Source: Gynuella sunshinyii YC6258
Lineage (GTDB): Bacteria; Pseudomonadota; Gammaproteobacteria; Pseudomonadales; Natronospirillaceae
Reading direction: 5' to 3'
Length of the DNA: 64,000 nucleotides
Assembly: GCF_000940805.1 (NCBI RefSeq)
Contig: NZ_CP007142.1
Coordinates: 2,580,593-2,644,592 of the forward strand
Within the stretch, counting starts at the first letter, position 1. The number at the start of each line of letters is the position of its first letter. The notes beneath the pieces were generated by a model. That model was given only the letters and a program-made list of their open reading frames with translations, did not search any database and had not been told where the DNA came from. Of this stretch, positions 9,059 through 17,502 are shown one piece after another. Made by a program: the position numbers and the translations under genes.

Positions 9059-9768
9059 TCGCGGACGACAATCTGGTAGTAGAGCAAGAGGAGCACTGGG
9101 TTTCAGTCAGCGACCTGATGGCGGGCCTTATGATGGTGTTCATGTTGATCGCTGTTGTGTTCATGGTGGAAGTTGAGTTGGAGCGCAAGCGTATCGAAAA
9201 CGTAGTGGTGCTCTATGATCGTCTTCGAACGCAACTGTATCATGACCTGGTTACCGAGTTTAAAGATGACCTGGATCGGTGGGGAGCGGAGATAGACCCT
9301 GACTTGAGTTTTCGTTTTTATAAAGCTGAGCTGCTGTTTGACCGTGGCGAGACAGATTTGAAGCCAGAGTTTTCCGAAATCCTGGCGGACTTTTTCCCTC
9401 GCTATATGCGGATCATCATGTCTGACAAATATCGCAATGACATTTCTGAAGTACGTATAGAGGGACATACTTCCAGTATGTGGGCGGGTCGCAGTGCCGA
9501 TGAGGCGTATATCCTGAATATGGAATTGTCTCAATCGCGTACCCGTTCGACGCTTGCTTACCTGTTGGCACTGGACTCTGTGAAAGATCAGGCGAACTGG
9601 TTAAAGGCCCATTTGACTGCCAACGGTCTGTCGTCCTCCAAGCCTGTACTGAGTGCTGATGGTGAAGAAAATGAGGCATTGTCCCGGCGGGTTGAATTCC
9701 GTGTCAGAACTGATGCTGATTCAAAAATTGCCGAAATTCTGGATGAGGTTGGCAGTGAAGCTCCCTGA
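9055..9768 (+). CDS. MotB/ZorB-like protein with OmpA-type peptidoglycan-binding domain
   Basis: Predicted stator partner of the preceding channel protein. The 237 residues have a short cytoplasmic N-terminus, one transmembrane helix (about 19-41) with an Asp at its start (SVSDLMAGLMMVF, Asp20) where MotB/ZorB have the proton-binding Asp, then a periplasmic OmpA-like domain (about 90-226) with IEGHTSS and LSQSRTRS motifs and the closing RRVEFRV strand. MotB-like domain order is clear; assignment to the Zorya-type branch rests on the long-tailed partner. It overlaps both neighbours, indicating translational coupling. Confidence 0.82.
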   Translation: MIADDNLVVEQEEHWVSVSDLMAGLMMVFMLIAVVFMVEVELERKRIENVVVLYDRLRTQLYHDLVTEFKDDLDRWGAEIDPDLSFRFYKAELLFDRGETDLKPEFSEILADFFPRYMRIIMSDKYRNDISEVRIEGHTSSMWAGRSADEAYILNMELSQSRTRSTLAYLLALDSVKDQANWLKAHLTANGLSSSKPVLSADGEENEALSRRVEFRVRTDADSKIAEILDEVGSEAP

Positions 9769-10276
9769 TTTTTTGCAGTATGAGCCATTCAATCGACTGC
9801 GTGAAAAAATGCAGACTAATGAACTGGGGCATTTTGAGTTTTTTGATCCGAAAATTCACCTGACAGGTGGCGAGCGTTCCAGTCTTGCAAAAGCCGGCCT
9901 GAAGCTGATAGATAGTCCTTTGTTGCTATTGAGCGATCATACTCTTGGATACAAAAATTCGAGAGTGGCTGCCATGTACAAAGAACAGATCCATGTCAGT
10001 GGCTGTAAAGTCCTGCTGCAGGGTGTGCAGGAATATCGCGAGTTTTTGGTGATTAGTTCAGATGATGCTGCCGGACCGCTGGATATTTGCCCGGAATGTT
10101 TACACCTGTTGCGCTATCAGGGATTTGATGCATACAAAGAACGGAAAGCCGCATACAGTCATCACGTGCTGGAAGATTTTAGTCTGCAGCAGTTTTTTTC
10201 CTACTATTCTCTCTACCCTGTGAAATGCCATGAAATGACTAATCGACGTTTACCGGATACTTTTACGATTGGTTGA
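9755..10276 (+). CDS. unrecognised 173-residue protein coupled to the ZorAB-like pair
   Basis: I do not recognise this family. The reading frame stays open upstream inside the previous gene, but a GTG at 9755 with GAGG 6 bp before it is the best start, giving MKLPDFLQYEPFNRL and a 14-bp overlap with the ZorB-like gene. No signal peptide or membrane helix is seen, so it is probably cytoplasmic. Cysteines at about 84, 112, 115 (CPEC) and 158, followed by Leu/Tyr-rich LHLLRYQGF, suggest a metal-binding knuckle; a nuclease role is possible but unproven. It is neither ZorC nor ZorD by size. It is the last gene of the operon. Confidence 0.75.
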   Translation: MKLPDFLQYEPFNRLREKMQTNELGHFEFFDPKIHLTGGERSSLAKAGLKLIDSPLLLLSDHTLGYKNSRVAAMYKEQIHVSGCKVLLQGVQEYREFLVISSDDAAGPLDICPECLHLLRYQGFDAYKERKAAYSHHVLEDFSLQQFFSYYSLYPVKCHEMTNRRLPDTFTIG

Positions 10277-10409
10277 CAGCGTGGCAACCCTTTTTCATTA
10301 ATTGTCGCTGAAGTACTGTTTTTTGTCCGAAAAAAAACAAACTGACCCAGAGCTTTTTATTTTATTTTGGTACTATCCGGCAAATTTTTTGAAGTATAGG
10401 GCGAAACTC

Positions 10410-11249
10410 ATGTCACGACCGCGTGTCGCTTTACTAATGTTATTATCCGTATGGCTTTCCGGATGTGCTGTGAATCGATTGCCAGAGTCTTTAGGTTATG
10501 GCGTCTTGAATAATGATGACCTTGAGACAGTCAGAGAAGGATTGCCGACATATTTGTTGGTTCTTGATGGAGCCGTTATCAATTACCCCAGGAATGATGG
10601 TTTATTGCGGACGGCCTCCAACTTGAATGGAGCTTATGCCAGTTTGTTCGTTCAGGAAAAGGAACGGCGGGTACGGTTGATTGATAAAAGCCTGAAATAT
10701 GCTCAGCGTCAGATGTGTATCCATAAAAAAAGAGCTTGTGGACTGGAGACGCTGGAGTTTGAGAAGTTTCAGCAGATTGTACAGGACATGGACAGGAAAA
10801 AAGACCTGGAAGCACTATACACGCTAGGTTCAGCGTGGGCTGGCTATATTCAGGAGCATTCAGATGATTGGAATGCTGTTGCTGATCTGGCTAAGGTCGA
10901 GCTGATTATGAAGCAGGTTGTAGCGATTGATGAATCATACAGCCGTGGACAGGCTCTATTGTATTTAGGAATTATTAACAGCCTGATTCCTCCTGGTTTA
11001 GGAGGAAAGCCAGAAGTGGCCAGGGAGTATTTCGAACGTGGCATTGAACTAAGCTATGGTCGGAATCTGATCATCAAAGTGAAGTATGCAGAGAAATATG
11101 CCCGGTTGGTATTTGATCAGGATCTTCATGATCGATTGCTGCGTGAAGTGATTGCCGCTGACCCGGAAGAAAATGGCCTGACTTTGCAGAACCACTACGC
11201 CCAACAACTGGCCCGGGAATTGTTGGCCGAGAGTAATGACTATTTTTGA
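10410..11249 (+). CDS. TatT-type TRAP-associated lipoprotein
   Basis: Predicted periplasmic lipoprotein of 279 residues that partners a TRAP substrate-binding protein; TatT proteins are known to form a trimeric TPR scaffold bound to TatP-type receptors. A signal peptide with lipobox LSVWLSGC (Cys about 20) is visible, followed by alpha-helical TPR-like repeats and the family-typical YLGIINSLIPPGLGGKPE segment. The ATG at 10410 with AGGG upstream is chosen; an upstream in-frame TTG at 10302 would bury the signal peptide. It is first in an operon with dctP, dctQ and dctM genes, 15 bp before dctP. Confidence 0.85.
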   Translation: MSRPRVALLMLLSVWLSGCAVNRLPESLGYGVLNNDDLETVREGLPTYLLVLDGAVINYPRNDGLLRTASNLNGAYASLFVQEKERRVRLIDKSLKYAQRQMCIHKKRACGLETLEFEKFQQIVQDMDRKKDLEALYTLGSAWAGYIQEHSDDWNAVADLAKVELIMKQVVAIDESYSRGQALLYLGIINSLIPPGLGGKPEVAREYFERGIELSYGRNLIIKVKYAEKYARLVFDQDLHDRLLREVIAADPEENGLTLQNHYAQQLARELLAESNDYF

Positions 11250-11264
11250 TATCTGAGGAATTAA

Positions 11265-12254
11265 ATGATTATTCGTTTTACGCTGTTTATTTTATCTTTG
11301 GTTTTGGTCGTACCGGCTTCGGCGGTGACACTGAAGATTTCAACTGCATATCCGGATGGCACTGCTATTTTGAAGGAATATCGTGCCGCTGGTAAGAAAA
11401 TTGAAGAACAGACCGATGGACGGGTTAAAGTAAAATTCTACCCTGGTGGTGTTATGGGGGATGACAAAACAGTCAAGCGGAAGGTCAGAGTCGGGCAGTT
11501 GAGTGGCTTTATGGCCCCCATCTCTGCATTTGCGGATGACTATAAAGATGCCCAAATATACAACGGGTTGTTGCTGTTCCGAAATTACGATGAAGTCGAT
11601 GCCGTGCGGAAAACGCTGGATCCGATTATCGAAGCCGGGTTAACGGAACATGGATGGAAGACGTTCGGTGTGGTTGAAGGTGGATTTGCCTATCTTATGT
11701 CGGTGAACAGCGTGACGACCCTGGACGAACTGAAGCAGCAGAAATTCTGGATTCCCACTGATGACCCTATATCCGAAAACCTGACCAAAGCTTTTGGTTT
11801 GTCTCCCATTATTTTAAATTATGGTGAAGTAAAAACCTCTCTTGAGACTGGAGCGATTAATGCTCTCGCTTCACCACCTGTCGCCGCACTGAGTTTCTTC
11901 TGGTATACCAACATTAAGAAAATTACTGATTTGCCGTTTATGTATACCGCTGCGGCTCTGGCACTAGATACGAAAGCCTATAGGAAAATTTCTGCTGATG
12001 ACCAGAAACTGGTTGATGCCATATTCACTGAAGCTTCGCAGAATATCGATCAGCAGAACAGAAAGGATAATCAGGCCGCAATGAAAGTGTTGTTGAGTCG
12101 GGGAATTGATCTGGTCACTCCTGACGAAAGTAATGTGGTCGAGTTGGTAACATCTGCCGATCAAGCCAATCAGACGCTGGTCGCAGAAGGTGAGTTTTCC
12201 CAAAAAATATATGACCTGGTCAAAGCTGAACTTGTAAAAGTCCGGGCACAGTAA
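11265..12254 (+). CDS. TRAP transporter substrate-binding protein, DctP family (TatP-like)
   Basis: Periplasmic receptor of a sodium-coupled TRAP transporter. The 329 residues start with a signal peptide (cut near VPASA, about 20), then the DctP fold; KVKFYPGGVMGDD and FWIPTDDP lie in the expected ligand-binding positions. The residue usually used to bind the carboxylate (Arg in classical DctP) cannot be placed with certainty, so the ligand is unknown. The partner TatT gene upstream suggests a non-classical, possibly hydrophobic, ligand as proposed for Treponema TatPT. Third and fourth genes encode the permease. Confidence 0.9.
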   Translation: MIIRFTLFILSLVLVVPASAVTLKISTAYPDGTAILKEYRAAGKKIEEQTDGRVKVKFYPGGVMGDDKTVKRKVRVGQLSGFMAPISAFADDYKDAQIYNGLLLFRNYDEVDAVRKTLDPIIEAGLTEHGWKTFGVVEGGFAYLMSVNSVTTLDELKQQKFWIPTDDPISENLTKAFGLSPIILNYGEVKTSLETGAINALASPPVAALSFFWYTNIKKITDLPFMYTAAALALDTKAYRKISADDQKLVDAIFTEASQNIDQQNRKDNQAAMKVLLSRGIDLVTPDESNVVELVTSADQANQTLVAEGEFSQKIYDLVKAELVKVRAQ

Positions 12255-12290
12255 CTTGGACATGATTGATTGAGCGGTACCGGAAGCATA

Positions 12291-12776
12291 ATGATGAGAT
12301 TTATCAGGCGTTTGGGAATTCTATGGAATGGGATAGAAGATGTAATGCTGGTCGTATCGTTGTCCAGCATGATGCTGTTGTCAGTAATACAAATCCTGAT
12401 GAGAAATTTTATGGAGACAAGCCTGGTATGGGCCGACCCTCTTATTCGTATCCTGGTGTTATGGATCGCTTTACTCGGCGCAATGATAGGAACTCGCAAA
12501 AATCAGCATATTGCGATTGATCTACTAAGTCATTATGCGCCAACTTCTTTACAGTCTCTGGTTGCCCGTTTTATTGCTTTGATCGCCAGCATAATTGCAT
12601 TTGTGATGGCATATTTTAGCTGGCGTTTTGTGATGTCTGAAAAAGAGTATGAGACGGTTGCGTTCTTAAGTGTTCATGCCTGGCTGTTTCAGCTGTTGAT
12701 CCCCGTGGCTTTCGCATCTATCGCACTGCGTTTCGTATCGGAACTTGTTTTTGGAGGAAGGGTGACTGAAGAATGA
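12291..12776 (+). CDS. TRAP transporter small permease subunit (DctQ)
   Basis: Small membrane subunit of the TRAP transporter. The 161 residues carry four hydrophobic helices (about 19-38, 47-68, 88-110, 128-150 of the product), and the DctQ signature with R near WADPLIRILVLWIALLGA and RKNQHIAIDLL. Start is taken as the first of two ATGs (12291); a TTG at 12270 would extend it by seven residues. It overlaps dctM by 4 bp (ATGA). Confidence 0.88.
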   Translation: MMRFIRRLGILWNGIEDVMLVVSLSSMMLLSVIQILMRNFMETSLVWADPLIRILVLWIALLGAMIGTRKNQHIAIDLLSHYAPTSLQSLVARFIALIASIIAFVMAYFSWRFVMSEKEYETVAFLSVHAWLFQLLIPVAFASIALRFVSELVFGGRVTEE

Positions 12777-14050
12777 GTTCCTTGATTACGGTTTTTCTGG
12801 CTTTTTTTGCTGTTGTTGGCGTCCCTCTGTTTTTAATCATTCTGGCATTTGCGATCTGGGGATTTTATTCCTCTGAGATTGATTTGATGGTTTTACCCAT
12901 CGAACTGTATCGGTTGACGGAATCGAGTGTGCTGATGGCCCTACCGATGTTTGCATTTGCGGGGTTCTTATTGAGTGAAAGTAAAACAGCAGATCGATTG
13001 GTTAGGTTGTCCAATGCTGCGCTTGGGTGGTTACCCGGCGGTATGATTATTATTGCTTTGCTGACTAGCTCATTCTTCACCATGCTGACCGGAGGGTCTG
13101 GCGTCACCATTGTTGCGCTGGGAGCTCTGTTGCTACCTGCGCTGACTCAGAGCGGGTATGGTGAACGGTTCAGTATAGGATTGATTACCTCCTCCGGTAG
13201 TATGGGGTTACTGCTTCCCCCTGCCATCCCGTTACTGTTGTACGGTGTAATCGCGCAGCAAATGGATATTTCCGGTGTGGAAATAAAAGACCTCTTCATT
13301 GCAGGTCTGTTACCCGCGTTAATGATGATTGTTGTGATATATGTGTATGGTTTGTGGGCGAATCGTCATGACCCGCTGCCAACACAGCCATTCTCAGCCA
13401 GAGAATTATGGTTGTCTGTCAAGGAGGCCAAATGGGAACTAGCGGTACCAGTTATTGTACTGGGAGGGATTTTCAGTGGTCTTTTGGTTGTATCCGATGC
13501 GGCCGCAGTGACTGCGATTTACGTTCTAATCATTGAAGTCTTTGTATATAAAGAAATTCGCTTGCGTGATGTGCCCAAGGTCATGCGTGACTCAATGATT
13601 ATGGTTGGCGGTATTTTAATGATTTTGGGGGTGGCCATGGCGTTGACCAATTACTTGGTTGATGCTGAAATTCCTCAGGTACTGTTCAATTTTATCCAGG
13701 CTAATGTCACCGATAAGTTTACTTTTCTGGTGTTGTTGAACATTTTTCTACTGATTCTGGGAGCATTCCTGGATATTTTTGCGGCGATTATCATTATGGT
13801 GCCGTTGATTTTGCCCGTTGCTGTCAACTATGGGATCGATCCGGTTCATTTGGGAATTGTCTTTGTTGCCAACATGCAAATTGGCTATTTCACGCCACCT
13901 GTGGGGATGAATTTGTTCATCGCAAGTTATCGCTTTAACAAGTCGATTACGACTTTGTATCGCGCCACTATCCCGTTTATGCTGGTTTTGTTGATCACCG
14001 TTCTGATTATTACCTATGTTCCTTGGCTGAGTTTAGTCATGGTTCGTTAG
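12773..14050 (+). CDS. TRAP transporter large permease subunit (DctM)
   Basis: Membrane subunit that carries the ligand with sodium ions, ending the TRAP operon. The 425 residues have about 11-12 hydrophobic segments, the DctM motif SSGSMGLLLPPAIPLLLYG (about 142-160), and the C-terminal NMQIGYFTPPVGMNLFIA motif. Length is normal. It overlaps dctQ by 4 bp, so translation is coupled. A strong tRNA promoter starts right after it. Confidence 0.94.
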   Translation: MSSLITVFLAFFAVVGVPLFLIILAFAIWGFYSSEIDLMVLPIELYRLTESSVLMALPMFAFAGFLLSESKTADRLVRLSNAALGWLPGGMIIIALLTSSFFTMLTGGSGVTIVALGALLLPALTQSGYGERFSIGLITSSGSMGLLLPPAIPLLLYGVIAQQMDISGVEIKDLFIAGLLPALMMIVVIYVYGLWANRHDPLPTQPFSARELWLSVKEAKWELAVPVIVLGGIFSGLLVVSDAAAVTAIYVLIIEVFVYKEIRLRDVPKVMRDSMIMVGGILMILGVAMALTNYLVDAEIPQVLFNFIQANVTDKFTFLVLLNIFLLILGAFLDIFAAIIIMVPLILPVAVNYGIDPVHLGIVFVANMQIGYFTPPVGMNLFIASYRFNKSITTLYRATIPFMLVLLITVLIITYVPWLSLVMVR

Positions 14051-14068
14051 TAAAGTGCTCATAAACTA

Positions 14069-14096
14069 TTGACATCATTAGAGATTTCCTTAGAAT
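14069..14096 (+). promoter_or_regulatory. sigma70-type promoter for the Val/Asp tRNA genes
   Basis: TTGACA (14069-14074), 16-bp spacer, TAGAAT (14091-14096), followed by the GC-rich discriminator GCGCTCC. Such GC discriminators are known in stringently controlled stable-RNA promoters. The first tRNA begins 136 bp after the -10. Confidence 0.7.
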
Positions 14097-14231
14097 GCGC
14101 TCCCACTCGACAGGGGGTAAGGACATAAGGTTGTTATTTCCTTCCAGGTTATTTAGAGCTGTACAAAACACAATTTTCTAAATAGGCTTTGTCGAATAGT
14201 AACGTAAGTAAGTTTGTCGTTACGATGCAGT

Positions 14232-14307
14232 GGGTGTGTAGCTCAGCTGGGAGAGCATCGCCCTTACAAGGCGAGGGTCAGCGGTTCGATCCCGTTCACA
14301 CCCACCA
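14232..14307 (+). tRNA. tRNA-Val (TAC)
   Basis: 76 nt with encoded CCA. Acceptor GGGTGTG pairs with CACACCC (G-U tolerant), anticodon loop CTTACAA gives TAC for valine GUA/GUG. T arm has GGTTCGATCC. Confidence 0.97.
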
Positions 14308-14338
14308 CTTTTTCAGAAGTGTAAAAACTGAAAACAAC

Positions 14339-14415
14339 GGAGCGGTAGTTCAGTTGGTTAGAATACCGGCCTGTCACGCCGGGGGTCGCGGGTTCGAGTC
14401 CCGTCCGTTCCGCCA
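14339..14415 (+). tRNA. tRNA-Asp (GTC)
   Basis: 77 nt with encoded CCA. Acceptor GGAGCGG pairs with CCGTTCC, anticodon loop CTGTCAC gives GTC for aspartate. It lies 31 bp after tRNA-Val and is probably co-transcribed with it. Confidence 0.97.
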
Positions 14416-14478
14416 ACTTCGGGATTATTCTGACATCCCTGTAATTAATGAACAGGTTCCTCCGTTACTGACTCCTGA

Positions 14479-14622
14479 CATTATGAGGCTTCTATTTGTC
14501 AGGAATGTGGCGTTCCGGTTAAACGCATTGATAGTCCGGCGGAGTATGTTGAGGGCAATCACAATTATTGTGTACGTCATAAAAAAAACTCTAATGTCTC
14601 ACCGTTGAGGCGCAGTTCATAA
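14479..14622 (+). pseudogene. possible remnant of a small zinc-finger ORF
   Basis: This frame is open from just after a TGA at 14476 to a TAA at 14620, with no ATG/GTG/TTG near its 5' end. It reads ICQECGVPVKRID and, 13 residues on, NYCVRHKK: a CxxC...CxxH zinc-finger pattern. Just upstream, in another frame, DIPVINEQVPPLLTPDIM also looks protein-like, so a frameshift near 14485 may have broken a gene of about 60-65 codons. The reading is tentative; no homologue is recognised. Confidence 0.3.
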
Positions 14623-14626
14623 ACAA

Positions 14627-15562
14627 TTGACGTTCTTACAATCCATTCCCTGGCAGGCTTTCCTCGATAGAGGGGTTCATCTTTTTACGTATCGTGAAGA
14701 CTTGAATCACCCTTATATATCCGGTAACAAGCTCTACAAGTTGACACCGTTATTGACTCATTATCCGGCAGATGAAACCCTGCCGGTTGTCAGTTTTGGT
14801 GGTCCATATTCCAATCATCTTCACGCCTTAGGATGGTTGTGCCATCAAAAGCATATTCCTGTTATCGGGGTAGTTCGTGGTCTGCATCATGCCGAAATGT
14901 CACCTACTCTGAAAGATGTTCAGAAATGGGGAATGGAGTTACATTTTGTTTCTCGTAATCAGTACCGTGAATGGTGTGATATGCCCTATCCGAAGGCAGC
15001 TGAAAAGGCTGAAAAACGGTTTGGCAGATGTTTTTTTATTCCCGAAGGTGGAGCTACAGCAGATGTTGTGGATGCTTATGAGCCATTGGCCGTGAAAATA
15101 TATCGGGAAATAGTGCCTGACTATTTGTTTTGTGCGACAGGGACAGGTTCTACTGTTGGGGGACTGTTTAAATTTGCCAAAAACAGTAAAGTTCACGGCA
15201 TTCAATGTGTCGCAGAAGGAAAGGCCACGTATAGCCGCATTGCGGAATGGATCGATGCCAAATATATTCCTCCGGATCTGGTTCTGACTGATTTTCATCG
15301 AGGTGGTTTTGCAAAAGCAGATTCGGAGCTATTGGCTTTTTGTCGCGAATTTTCTAAGCAATTCAATATTCCCTTGGAACCAATATATACGGGGAAGGCG
15401 TTCATGGCTGTGTATCAGTTGCTGCTGAAAAATTACTTTCCACCGGGTAGCGAAGTCGTGGTAGTACACACGGGAGGGCTGCAAGGTAATCGTGGGTTTG
15501 AAAAACGACTCAAGGAAAAGAACCTGGCTGAATTTACAGCGTCTGACTGGCATTTCAATTAA
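14627..15562 (+). CDS. PLP-dependent D-cysteine desulfhydrase / ACC deaminase family protein
   Basis: Fold-type II pyridoxal-phosphate enzyme of the 1-aminocyclopropane-1-carboxylate deaminase/D-cysteine desulfhydrase family. The 311 residues contain HPYISGNKLYKL, whose Lys is the likely PLP Schiff-base residue, SFGGPYSNHLHALG (substrate carboxylate loop), EGGATADV, and the phosphate-binding CATGTGSTVGG. Substrate cannot be decided; D-cysteine desulfhydrase activity is the cautious guess. The only start available is TTG at 14627, because a stop lies 19 bp upstream, and its ribosome-binding site is weak. No operon link is apparent; rbgA follows 36 bp after. Confidence 0.8.
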   Translation: MTFLQSIPWQAFLDRGVHLFTYREDLNHPYISGNKLYKLTPLLTHYPADETLPVVSFGGPYSNHLHALGWLCHQKHIPVIGVVRGLHHAEMSPTLKDVQKWGMELHFVSRNQYREWCDMPYPKAAEKAEKRFGRCFFIPEGGATADVVDAYEPLAVKIYREIVPDYLFCATGTGSTVGGLFKFAKNSKVHGIQCVAEGKATYSRIAEWIDAKYIPPDLVLTDFHRGGFAKADSELLAFCREFSKQFNIPLEPIYTGKAFMAVYQLLLKNYFPPGSEVVVVHTGGLQGNRGFEKRLKEKNLAEFTASDWHFN

Positions 15563-15598
15563 GATACAGCACCTACTGTTTTCTATTTGAGTTGTATT

Positions 15599-16462
15599 AT
15601 GCTTATTCACTGGTTCCCTGGGCATATGAATAAAGCCCGGCGGCAAATTCAGGAAGTTATTAATAAAATTGATGTGGTGATTGAGGTGCTGGATGCCAGG
15701 TTGCCTGAGTCTAGCCGCAATCCCTTGCTCACCAAGTTGCGTGCTGACCGTCCTGTCATTAAGGTCATGAGCAAATCAGATCTTGCTGACCCAGGGGTCA
15801 CAGAACAATGGCTTCAATATTTTCGGCAGCAGCAGGATGTGATTCCCCTGGCAATTACCACAGAACACCCTGAGCGAGCACGACAAATCCCAGAACTGGC
15901 TAAAAGACTGGTTCCTCACAGAGGAGAAATGGGCAAGCCTGTGAGAGCTATGATCATGGGAATTCCTAACGTTGGCAAATCAACCCTCATTAATACCTTG
16001 CTGGGAAGAAAAATGGTGAAGGTTGGTAACGAACCTGCCATTACCAAAGGGCAGCAGAAGGTCATGATAGGGGATGATTTTCAGTTGATGGATACTCCGG
16101 GAATTATGTCTCCATCGCCGCAGGGTGAAATGAGCGGATATCGTTTGGCAGCCTCGGGCGCGATCAGAGATACTGCTCTTGAGTACGATGATGTGGCTAT
16201 GTATCTGGTGGATTATCTGATGCAACGGTATCCTGATTTGTTGATGAAACGTTATGGATTGCAGGTACTGGCAGAAGATAGTTATCAGTGTCTGGCTCAA
16301 ATTGCTGCAAAACGAGGCTGTTTGAAGAAAGGCGGTTTTGATTTACATAAGGTCAGCGATTTGGTTGTACGAGAATTCCGCGATGGAAAACTCGGTAGTA
16401 TCAGTCTGGAGGAACCCGGTCAGGAAATTCCCTATCGGGACTTGGAGCCGGACCCGCAATAG
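15599..16462 (+). CDS. rbgA: ribosome biogenesis GTPase YlqF/RbgA
   Basis: Circularly permuted GTPase that in Bacillus completes 50S subunit assembly. The 287 residues start MLIHWFPGHMNKARR (family hallmark) and show the permuted order: G4 SKSD (about 59-62) before G1 GIPNVGKST (about 121-129) and G3 DTPG (about 164-167). An upstream TTG at 15587 is less likely than the ATG. Gene ends 3 bp from the convergent deacetylase gene; no terminator is visible between them. Confidence 0.93.
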   Translation: MLIHWFPGHMNKARRQIQEVINKIDVVIEVLDARLPESSRNPLLTKLRADRPVIKVMSKSDLADPGVTEQWLQYFRQQQDVIPLAITTEHPERARQIPELAKRLVPHRGEMGKPVRAMIMGIPNVGKSTLINTLLGRKMVKVGNEPAITKGQQKVMIGDDFQLMDTPGIMSPSPQGEMSGYRLAASGAIRDTALEYDDVAMYLVDYLMQRYPDLLMKRYGLQVLAEDSYQCLAQIAAKRGCLKKGGFDLHKVSDLVVREFRDGKLGSISLEEPGQEIPYRDLEPDPQ

Positions 16463-16465
16463 CTG

Positions 16466-17392
16466 CTAAACCTCAAGTAACGCCCGTACATGTTGCTCAA
16501 CGGATGCAGCCAGTGCTTTCAGGTTATATCCACCTTCCAGCATGGAAATGACACGGCCATCGGCATACTTATTGGCAATTTCACAGAGTCTGGAGGTGAT
16601 CCAGTGATAGTCATTGGCCAGCCAGTTCATTTCTGCCATTGGGTCATCTCTATGGGCATCGAAGCCTGCCGAAATAAAAATAAACTCTGGTTTGTGCTGA
16701 ATCAGCGCCGGTAGCCACTGTGCTTCCCATATCTTCATCAATTGTTCACCAGTACTGAACGCAGGGATTGGGCTGTTGATGATATTGGGGCGGTCAATGT
16801 TCCAATGGCTGTTCGGATAAAAAGGATGCTGAAATGATGAGCAGAACAAGACATCAGGTATGTTCTTGAATATCTCTACTGTGCCATTCCCCTGATGTAC
16901 GTCAAAATCAATCACAGCCACTCGTTTGATATCATGTTTTGAGCGTAGCTCCTGAACGGCAACTGCAATGTTATTGATAAAACAAAAGCCCATTGTGGTA
17001 TTGGGTTCGGCATGGTGTCCAGGTGGTCTGACGGCACAGAAGGCTCTCTGATATTTGCCGTCGACAATATCGTTAACGGCCTGAACACCCGCACCGGCAG
17101 CAAAATAAGCCGCATCGTGACTGTGAGGACCCATTAATGTATCCGGATCGGCCTGAATTAATCCGGACAGCGGCGACATTTGTTCCAGTTGCTCTATATA
17201 GCGAGGGTGATGGACCCTGAGTACGGCTTCTTCATATGCCATTTCAGCCTGTAGTTGCAGCATTTTAGTGTTCAGGCCAAGATTGGAAAAGTGGCGCTGG
17301 ATAGCCATTGTTCTGGCTGGACTTTCCGGATGTCCCTCACCCATGTCATGTTTTTCTGTGAAAGGGTGGCTCAAGAAGGCGGTATCTATCAT
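16466..17392 (-). CDS. histone deacetylase family protein (AcuC/HDAC-like)
   Basis: Zinc-dependent deacetylase fold; bacterial relatives remove acetyl groups from lysine or small amines. In 308 residues: RPPGHHAEP (catalytic His pair), DFDVHQGNGT (zinc Asp/His), and SAGFDAHRDDP (second zinc Asp), so the site looks intact. It is divergent from a Pat-type lysine acetyltransferase gene, which suggests a protein acetylation/deacetylation pair as with Bacillus acuABC; that is inference. Polyamine or acetoin-related substrates remain possible. Confidence 0.9.
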   Translation of the reverse strand: MIDTAFLSHPFTEKHDMGEGHPESPARTMAIQRHFSNLGLNTKMLQLQAEMAYEEAVLRVHHPRYIEQLEQMSPLSGLIQADPDTLMGPHSHDAAYFAAGAGVQAVNDIVDGKYQRAFCAVRPPGHHAEPNTTMGFCFINNIAVAVQELRSKHDIKRVAVIDFDVHQGNGTVEIFKNIPDVLFCSSFQHPFYPNSHWNIDRPNIINSPIPAFSTGEQLMKIWEAQWLPALIQHKPEFIFISAGFDAHRDDPMAEMNWLANDYHWITSRLCEIANKYADGRVISMLEGGYNLKALAASVEQHVRALLEV

Positions 17393-17502
17393 TATTGTGA
17401 TTATCAGTCTGGGTCTGAACGATTCTTAAATATAAGAGAATTTCACGGCGTAGACTATGCCTTAAATACTAATGATTCTGAACTAGCGAAAGGTCGGTGA
17501 TC

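Noticed and set aside
7808..9768. Calling the pair flagellar MotAB or a second TolQR
   Set aside because: Flagellar genes are absent, TolQR is present separately, and the long cytoplasmic tail does not fit either.
14189..14608. 139-codon plus-strand ORF
   Set aside because: It runs through the Val and Asp tRNA genes; only its tail region overlaps the possible zinc-finger remnant, in another frame.
17396..17425. CRP site upstream of pat
   Set aside because: Only a TGTGA half-site is present; the second half does not match.
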